This document shows positions 34,092-39,679 of a stretch of 39,679 nt of DNA, one piece after another. Position numbers and translations under genes: made by a program. Origin of the DNA: Bacteroidales bacterium. Lineage in GTDB: Bacteria > Bacteroidota > Bacteroidia > Bacteroidales > GCA-2748055. The notes below the pieces were generated by a model. The model was not told the DNA's origin. It worked only from the letters and a program-made list of their open reading frames with translations, and searched no databases. Position 1 is the stretch's first letter; each line of letters starts with the position of its first letter. The stretch is taken from positions 1-39,679 of the forward strand of contig JAIOZM010000037.1 of NCBI GenBank assembly GCA_021740585.1, read 5' to 3'.

Positions 34092-35666
34092 TTAATCTTT
34101 AGTCGTATTGCTTCCCCACCAATTATTCTCAGGATCGAAGTCTGGAGATAAAAATTTCAATCGTTGATTTTCCAGATTTTGAATTTTCACGGTAGAAATT
34201 TGCTTTAGATACTCTTCTTCCAATACTGAATTATATATGGGATCTTTAATGGGATATTTAGCTCCAACTTCCTCCAAATAATCAAAAAGAATTGAATTTA
34301 ACTCTATTACGAGATCTAAATGATCTTTTGATAAATCATTAGCTTCTTCTAAATCATTCCTCAAATTATAGAGTTCATTTCTATTGTCTTCATAATAATG
34401 AATAAGTTTCCAATCACCACGGCGTATAATCGAAGAAGGCTCTCCTCCTTGATTTCCATAATGTGGGTAATGCCATATAAGAGAACGATCTTTTATTTTT
34501 TCACCTTTTAAAAGTGGGAGAAGAGATACTCCGTCGGTGTGTTCTTCTGGTTTTAATTCCATTCCTAACAAATCCAAAATAGTTGGGTAAAAATCTGTTC
34601 CGGACACTGCTGTATTGCATTGTTTATTTTCAATTTTTAACCACGGAACTTTTATAAAATAGGGTTCTCTGATTCCACCTTCATATTGATAACCTTTACC
34701 GGCTCTGAGCGGCAGATTTGAAGTAGCAAAGGCATCGCCTGAAGCAACGCCTCCATTGTCGGATGTAAAAATGACAATGGTATTTTTATCCAGACCCAAT
34801 TCCTTTAATGCATTCAGGACTGTTCCTACTGCATCGTCCATACTCTCTACTAATCCGGCATAAACAGGATTATCCTGAGTTTGTCTTATTGGCAGAAAAT
34901 GTCCCATTATAAATGCACTATCCTTTATTCCGTTACGCTCCGCTTTTTGACGGTACTTTTCCCATTTTGCCTGCGTGGTTTCTATAGGTCCATGAACCGC
35001 ATAAAACGACAGAAAGGCAAAGAATTTAGCGTCCTTATTTTCCTTGATAAACTTCACCGTTTCATTGGCTAAGCGCATACTTAAATTTTCGCCGTCTTCA
35101 TGGTTTTTAAGATTGGGATTGTTGAAGGGGGCAAAATATCCACCTCTTGGACTTCCGGCATCCCAACCACCCACATTGATGTCAAATCCGTGATCTTCCG
35201 GCCAAGAGCCTTTTGAACCAAGATGCCATTTGCCGGCAAACATTGTTTTGTAGCCTGCCTGCTTAAGAGCTTCTGGAAGAGTTATATATTCGTGAGGTAA
35301 ATTATGAATATAATTGGCAGGTAAAAGCTTGTTGTGTCTGTTGTTTTTTCGCCACTCTTCCCCTGATGGAGCACCTATCCAGTCTGTTATTCCATGTCTG
35401 GCGGGGGATTTTCCGGTAAAAATACTTGCACGTGAAGGACTGCAAACCTGGCAAGCTGCATAGCCATCATTAAATACCATACTCTCATTTGCAAGACCGT
35501 CGATATTTGGTGTTTCATAAAAACTATTATTTCTGAAACTCATATCGTTATATCCGTAGTCATCTGCAAGGATAAATAGTATATTTTTTGTTTGGGGTAT
35601 TGGTTTGCATGATATTAATAATGATAAAAAAATAATCCCGGATAAATATATTTGTGTTTTTTCCAT
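34092..35666 (-). CDS. Sulfatase (S1 family, Cys-type), lipoprotein
   Basis: This 524-residue enzyme has a lipoprotein signal peptide with lipobox LLISC (C20). The S1 sulfatase core starts at ILFILADDYGYNDM, where D35 and D36 bind the metal. The formylglycine site is C75-S-P-S-R in VCSPSRASIFTGKSPARHG. Further signatures are KTMFAGKWHLG, FAFLSFYAVHGP and TIVIFTSDNGG. It needs formylglycine maturation by a sulfatase-maturating enzyme encoded elsewhere. It should remove sulfate from a polysaccharide or glycosaminoglycan in the periplasm or at the cell surface. The length and motifs are complete. No SusC/SusD pair is nearby, so it is not in an obvious polysaccharide-utilisation locus within this window. 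Confidence 0.93.
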   Translation of the reverse strand: MEKTQIYLSGIIFLSLLISCKPIPQTKNILFILADDYGYNDMSFRNNSFYETPNIDGLANESMVFNDGYAACQVCSPSRASIFTGKSPARHGITDWIGAPSGEEWRKNNRHNKLLPANYIHNLPHEYITLPEALKQAGYKTMFAGKWHLGSKGSWPEDHGFDINVGGWDAGSPRGGYFAPFNNPNLKNHEDGENLSMRLANETVKFIKENKDAKFFAFLSFYAVHGPIETTQAKWEKYRQKAERNGIKDSAFIMGHFLPIRQTQDNPVYAGLVESMDDAVGTVLNALKELGLDKNTIVIFTSDNGGVASGDAFATSNLPLRAGKGYQYEGGIREPYFIKVPWLKIENKQCNTAVSGTDFYPTILDLLGMELKPEEHTDGVSLLPLLKGEKIKDRSLIWHYPHYGNQGGEPSSIIRRGDWKLIHYYEDNRNELYNLRNDLEEANDLSKDHLDLVIELNSILFDYLEEVGAKYPIKDPIYNSVLEEEYLKQISTVKIQNLENQRLKFLSPDFDPENNWWGSNTTKD

Positions 35667-35866
35667 TTCTAATAATGTTATACTAAAGCCATGAGATTAA
35701 CGCTGGATCAATATACCCACTTCTTCCAAAGATAAACATCTCATTGTTTTTATGTCTGAAATTGCTAGTAGTTATATTACTCAAAATTACCAAATAAATC
35801 TACAATGCAAACTCTATAGTTTGGTACATCAAACACAAGTCATTGACCTGTCATTTTCAAAAAAAA

Positions 35867-35901
35867 GAGGCTTTGAATAACATTCCTTCATTCAAAGCCT
35901 C
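35867..35901 (-). terminator. Rho-independent terminator of the MuiA-family gene
   Basis: GAGGCTTTGAAT (35867-35878) and ATTCAAAGCCTC (35890-35901) form a perfect 12-bp stem with an 11-base loop. On the minus strand the stem is followed at once by eight T residues. It lies 20 bases beyond the stop of the gene ending at 35921, exactly where its terminator should be. Confidence 0.88.
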
Positions 35902-35920
35902 CATATTTTTGTTAAATCTA

Positions 35921-37807
35921 CTATTCAATAATCAAATTTCTATTCTTCGGATACTTAACGGCATATCTCAGGTCAATTTCTTTTTTAGCCCCGGGATTCA
36001 GCATAAATTCCCATTTAATTTCCCCGGTTTCCATATTCTGTTTCCCTCCGCTGGTGGTTTGTACGTTAACTTCAATTTCTTCTAAAGTTGAAACAGGGAC
36101 CTGATCCAATACTATCATACTGATCTGCTCGCTCTTATTATTTTTGATAATAGTTTGCCATGCCCTCGTTTCTTCCTTTTTCGAACCGATAAATTGTTTT
36201 GTTGTGTAATCCTTGAGTTTTTCTCTGCTTACAGACACCTTTTTATCCCTGCCCAATGAGAGCTCAAGAGTATCGGAAGCATACCTGACATCCAACAAAG
36301 TTTTGCCCACATAGCTTTCTTCAAAGAATATATTTGCCTCACCCTCAAGAAGATTGTATTGCTCCCAATCAATAATATTTGCAATTAAGAAAGCATCTTT
36401 ATCCACTTTAGGCACGCAGTAGTATTGAAATATGGCTGGTAATTCGTACACATCCATATCTACCGAATAACTCTTGTTATCAGATTTAATGGTGTAAGCT
36501 GTTTTTATTTCGAATTCCACGCTCATCTTATTTTCAATCTGAGCTGTGGACAAAGGAATACTGTTGCTTCCTCTGATCATAATATCAGACTTATTTTTTG
36601 CTAAACCCGCCATTCTTCCTTGTAAAGCCTCTGAAACTGAGGAGCTTTTTTGAGTATCATAACCCATCACCACAACTTCATCGAGTTGCATCAGGCTTTC
36701 ATTAAGATTTACATTCATTATGCTCCCGGTTATAGGCAATGTTTGTGGTTCATATCCAATAAATGAATAGCTGAGATAAGCTGCATTATTAGGTATGGTT
36801 ATGGAATAATTCCCCGCCATATCTGTCACGGTTCCTATGCGTGATCCTTCAACCATAACAGTGGCGCCCGGTAAAGCCTCCCAATTGCTGTCAGTAACTC
36901 TTCCACTTACCATATTCGAACTAAGTTTATAGCTGGGAGGCATGCTGTTATAATTCAGATAATAGGTTTTTAGCTCTGGTGCCACACCTGAAACCTTTGG
37001 ATCGGAGGAAGAAAACTTCAAATGAACATTATTCCAGTCCTCCTTAGTGTCCTGTTTAACATTTGCCTTGTAAATCAGCTGAATGTCCTCATTTATATTC
37101 TTAGCTCTTATATCGTAAGAAGGAAACCATCCCGCATTCCCAACAATATATGAAATCTCAAAGCTAAAACTACCGGCCTTTTTTGCGTCAACTTTCACCA
37201 TGATTTCTCCCGTGGGAAATTCTTTTTTACTGGTTATGGTATTCATCTGTTTTTGAATATTACTCTTTTGAATATTCAATTCTTCTATGGTCTTGTTTCT
37301 TTCTATTTCTTTCATTTTTAAGGCAGTTAGTTTGCTGCTATAGAAATCGGACGCCTGCTGAAGATTTAAAACATTTACCTGTTCATTTTTACCTCCTATG
37401 ACCCGGTTTTCCTGAAGAAATAATAATTCTTCCCTGAGAATTGACTGATAGGTGGCTTCAGTCCTGATTTTATCGTCAAGGCTTTTTAATTCTTTTTCAA
37501 GTCCCTGAAGCTCCTCAGATTTTTGCATTTTATCGATATAATTCAGTTGATTATTTACAGATAAAACGGTGACCTCACCTTCAGCCTTCACCTGAACACT
37601 CTTTGAATCGATGAATGGGGAAAGGTTTACAAACTTTAAAATTGTTTTTCCCTGAGCCAATTCAACCTTCTTTTTTCTGGTTATCTGTGCTCCCTCGATA
37701 AACACGGTAACCTCATTAACTTCGGATTTAATTTCTTTTTCAGTAAATTCCTGGGGGTACAAGTTGCTGAAAATAAGACTTAGGATTAAAATGCTAATTG
37801 TTTTCAT
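35921..37807 (-). CDS. MuiA family (DUF4140/DUF4139) protein with inserted SusC-like segment
   Basis: The start is set at 37807, where MKTISILILSLIFSNLYPQE is a signal peptide; 24 upstream codons are ignored. The 628-residue product has an N-terminal DUF4140 region (EVNEVTVFIEGAQITRKKKV), a coiled coil (about 95-195) and a DUF4139 domain (from about 210, SYIVGNAGWFPSYDIRAKN, to the end, LNPGAKKEIDLRYAVKYPKN). Residues 301-415 interrupt DUF4139. They comprise a carboxypeptidase-regulatory-like domain (SGRVTDSNWEALPGATVMVE, FIGYEPQTLPI) and then LDEVVVMGYDTQKSSSV, LQGRMAGLAKN and IRGSNSIPL, which copy the start and plug motifs of SusC receptors. MuiA-like proteins were linked to mucoidy in enterobacteria, but the function here is unknown. 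The insert might contact TonB-system or envelope partners. Confidence 0.85.
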   Translation of the reverse strand: MKTISILILSLIFSNLYPQEFTEKEIKSEVNEVTVFIEGAQITRKKKVELAQGKTILKFVNLSPFIDSKSVQVKAEGEVTVLSVNNQLNYIDKMQKSEELQGLEKELKSLDDKIRTEATYQSILREELLFLQENRVIGGKNEQVNVLNLQQASDFYSSKLTALKMKEIERNKTIEELNIQKSNIQKQMNTITSKKEFPTGEIMVKVDAKKAGSFSFEISYIVGNAGWFPSYDIRAKNINEDIQLIYKANVKQDTKEDWNNVHLKFSSSDPKVSGVAPELKTYYLNYNSMPPSYKLSSNMVSGRVTDSNWEALPGATVMVEGSRIGTVTDMAGNYSITIPNNAAYLSYSFIGYEPQTLPITGSIMNVNLNESLMQLDEVVVMGYDTQKSSSVSEALQGRMAGLAKNKSDIMIRGSNSIPLSTAQIENKMSVEFEIKTAYTIKSDNKSYSVDMDVYELPAIFQYYCVPKVDKDAFLIANIIDWEQYNLLEGEANIFFEESYVGKTLLDVRYASDTLELSLGRDKKVSVSREKLKDYTTKQFIGSKKEETRAWQTIIKNNKSEQISMIVLDQVPVSTLEEIEVNVQTTSGGKQNMETGEIKWEFMLNPGAKKEIDLRYAVKYPKNRNLIIE

Positions 37808-38137
37808 ATAAATTGTTTTCTGATAAGATGCATTAAGACTTGAGATTCCATAAAATTGGTCAAAAAAAAGTTCAAACAATTAAATCATTGAAGATAATAC
37901 TTCTTATTCAAATCATTAATTCAGTTTAATAAAAAAGTAAAACTGGCTAATTTTTATCCTCCGACTAATTTAAGAACAAAATACTGGCAAATTATAATTA
38001 TAAAAGACATAAGCTGATTCAAGGCTTTACTCAGGTTTTTTTTAACAGTTTATTAATTAGAAATCCCTAAAAATAGGTAGTCCCATATGCTTAAATAAGT
38101 CTTTTTTTGCAGTACTAAAAATTAATCTTTCTTAAAA
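37808..38137. other. Divergent intergenic region, nothing recognised
   Basis: These 330 AT-rich bases separate the divergent MuiA-family and porin genes and should hold both promoters. I found no convincing TTTG/TAnnTTTG pair, hairpin or small gene on either strand. Confidence 0.6.
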
Positions 38138-39325
38138 ATGAAAAAAGCAATACTATACAGTCTTTTAACACTATTTGTTGGAAATATAACAGCTCAGGAC
38201 CTTCTGAATAGTGCAGAAAAACTGCTGGAGACCGAAGGAAAACTAAAAATTGGAGGGTACGGAGAAATTCATTTTAATCAGGAGCTTTCGCCAGATATCG
38301 TGCACAACGCTGATCTGGATGTTCACCGTTTGGTACTCTTATTTGGCTATCAGTTTTCAGAGAAGACCCAATTGATTTCTGAGCTGGAGTTTGAACATGT
38401 GGTGGAAGTATATATTGAACAAGCTTTTATTCAGCACAAACTCAACAAATACATGAATTTCAGAGCGGGTTTATTGCTTATACCCATGGGTATAATTAAC
38501 GAATACCACGAGCCTACTGCATTTTTTGGAGTGGAAAGGCCTGATCTGGATAAATATGTAAGTCCAACCACATGGAGGGAAATAGGACTAGGATTTTCAG
38601 GAACCATACTTCCTGCCTCGCTTAAGTATCAGGTTTATGTAGTTAACGGTTTCCAATCTTTTGACGGAAGTCCTCTTCTAAGCGGATCGAACGGTTTCAG
38701 GAAGGGCCGGCAAAAAGGAATTGAGTCGACCATGAGCACACCAAATTATACTGGCAAGATTGAATATTTCGGGTTACGTGGATTGAACCTGGGGATTTCA
38801 AGCTATTTTGGAAAAACCCAAAGTTCATTATACGATGGCTTAAACAAAAATGATAATACAATGACAACCAAGGCCGACTCGAGTGTTGTGGGGGTAAATA
38901 TGCTGGGCCTTGATGCACGTTATAGTATTAAGGGATGGCAATTCAGGGGACAATACTATTATACATCCATTTCAAATACCAAGGCTTACAATGAGTTTAC
39001 AGCCAATTCGAGTGGCGTTGCAAATAATCTTGGAAGTAGCATTACGGGATATTATATTGAAGCAGCCTATAATATTTTCGGTTTATTTGAAGAATCCGGA
39101 GAGGAACTATATCCATTCCTCAGATATGAAAACTATGATATGCATCATTCTGTGGCAGAAAATGTTAGCAGAAACAACGATTATAATAATACAATTATTA
39201 CCACAGGACTTAGCTACAAACTTGAAAAAAATGTGGTTTTGAAAGGCGACTTCCAATTCTTAAAAACAAAGTCAGACGAGGAGTATACAAAGATATTTAG
39301 CCTTGGACTTGGGTTCATTTTTTAG
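38138..39325 (+). CDS. Outer-membrane porin, OprP/OprO-like
   Basis: This 395-residue protein has a signal peptide (MKKAILYSLLTLFVGNITAQ), then a 25-residue linker and a beta-barrel starting KLKIGGYGEIHFNQE. Segments such as LDVHRLVLLFGYQFSEKTQL, then ISELEFEHVVEVYIEQAFIQ, and RAGLLLIPMGIINEYHEP match the phosphate-selective porin O/P superfamily as seen in Bacteroidota. The C-terminus GLGFIF ends in Phe, as barrel proteins often do. The transported solute is not deducible. It is followed after 78 bases by an FMN-binding-like gene, a pairing compatible with an iron, redox or anion-uptake unit, though this is inference. Confidence 0.82.
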   Translation: MKKAILYSLLTLFVGNITAQDLLNSAEKLLETEGKLKIGGYGEIHFNQELSPDIVHNADLDVHRLVLLFGYQFSEKTQLISELEFEHVVEVYIEQAFIQHKLNKYMNFRAGLLLIPMGIINEYHEPTAFFGVERPDLDKYVSPTTWREIGLGFSGTILPASLKYQVYVVNGFQSFDGSPLLSGSNGFRKGRQKGIESTMSTPNYTGKIEYFGLRGLNLGISSYFGKTQSSLYDGLNKNDNTMTTKADSSVVGVNMLGLDARYSIKGWQFRGQYYYTSISNTKAYNEFTANSSGVANNLGSSITGYYIEAAYNIFGLFEESGEELYPFLRYENYDMHHSVAENVSRNNDYNNTIITTGLSYKLEKNVVLKGDFQFLKTKSDEEYTKIFSLGLGFIF

Positions 39326-39403
39326 AAATAGATTGAGAGGGAAGTGATGAATAGTGAGTATTGAGGAGTGAATATTAATAAGAAGAACAAACAGACATTT
39401 GAA

Positions 39404-39679
39404 ATGCGGACTGTAATTTTAATCATATTTTCTTATCTGGTGGCCATAGCAAATGGCAGTGAGCCGGTTGATTTCAATCCTAATCTATTATCTAAAGTCA
39501 TTAAGAAAGCTTACAATTTGTCTGATTTCAGAATGTATGAGATCATTCATAAAACAAATACAAATGAGCGGACGGATAATTCCGGGAAATACTACAAATA
39601 TCAATCTGTAGGTGATAAGGCAGATTCATTCTATGTTTATATCGGCAGAGTTTATAGTTGCAGGGTCGGAGGTTGCGAT
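39404..39679 (+). CDS. FMN-binding-like exported protein, N-terminal part (cut by window end)
   Basis: The frame is open from the ATG at 39404 to the last base, giving 92 codons. A signal peptide (MRTVILIIFSYLVAIANG) is followed by VIKKAYNLSDFRMYEI, KYYKYQSVGDKADSFYVYIG and RVYSCRVGGCD. The closing YVYIGRVYSCRxGGC pattern is, from memory, typical of Bacteroidota periplasmic FMN-binding-domain proteins related to RnfG/NosR, which carry covalent flavin in electron transfer. The flavinylation site and C-terminus lie beyond the window. It is likely co-transcribed with the porin gene. Confidence 0.65.
   Translation, partial: MRTVILIIFSYLVAIANGSEPVDFNPNLLSKVIKKAYNLSDFRMYEIIHKTNTNERTDNSGKYYKYQSVGDKADSFYVYIGRVYSCRVGGCD

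Overview
The window looks like a chromosomal segment from a low-GC member of the Bacteroidota, probably an environmental Bacteroidales or Marinilabiliales-type organism. The clues are a type IX secretion (T9SS) sorting-domain protein, a stretch resembling a SusC/TonB-receptor N-terminus, PorT-like and OprP-like outer-membrane barrels, a lipoprotein sulfatase, CE15 and GH30 carbohydrate-active enzymes, few Shine-Dalgarno sites, and at least one TTTG/TAnnTTTG promoter of the Bacteroidota type. I cannot name the genus. I see no rRNA, tRNA or CRISPR array.

Layout. 1-5.3 kb: the end of mnmE, an AlbA/Schlafen-type ATP-binding regulator with a 12-nt tandem repeat, a SWIM zinc-finger protein, and then about 1.7 kb of decayed mobile-element debris (frameshifted gene remnants and inverted repeats) in which an intact hicAB toxin-antitoxin pair survives. 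5.3-12 kb: a small membrane protein, then two related Cache-domain histidine kinases (one hybrid) and a stand-alone receiver, a sensory signalling locus. 12-16.5 kb: a Gfo/Idh/MocA oxidoreductase, a CE15-like esterase and a GH30 glycosidase. Two intergenic elements with inverted ends, built from degenerate units of about 48 nt, flank the esterase gene. 16.6-21.8 kb: a DUF1287 protein, then a tightly overlapping operon of a type IIG restriction-modification enzyme, a RhuM-like DNA-binding protein and a Doc toxin. This is the best candidate for an under-described defence system in the window. 22-28.2 kb: a run of minus-strand genes (DUF2141, NTF2-like, outer-membrane barrel, retinol-dehydrogenase-like SDR, CrtI/retinol-saturase-like flavoprotein, ABC exporter) that may form one lipid or isoprenoid-modifying locus. 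28.5-33 kb: a membrane protein with an overlapping winged-helix regulator, an uncharacterised Cys-containing protein, a fatty-acid desaturase, a reduced T9SS cargo protein and a glutaminase. 33-39.7 kb: a truncated RhuM gene, a short-repeat region, a sulfatase, a MuiA-family (DUF4139) protein carrying an inserted SusC-like segment, an OprP-like porin, and the start of an FMN-binding-like protein cut by the window end.

Themes. Polysaccharide use (CE15, GH30, sulfatase, porin), environmental sensing (the kinase cluster) and genome defence or addiction (HicAB, IIG-RhuM-Doc, broken RhuM) alternate along the segment, with decayed genes and repeats at the joints. Functions are assigned from motifs read directly in the translations. 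No database search was run, and subfamily names are from memory of the families.
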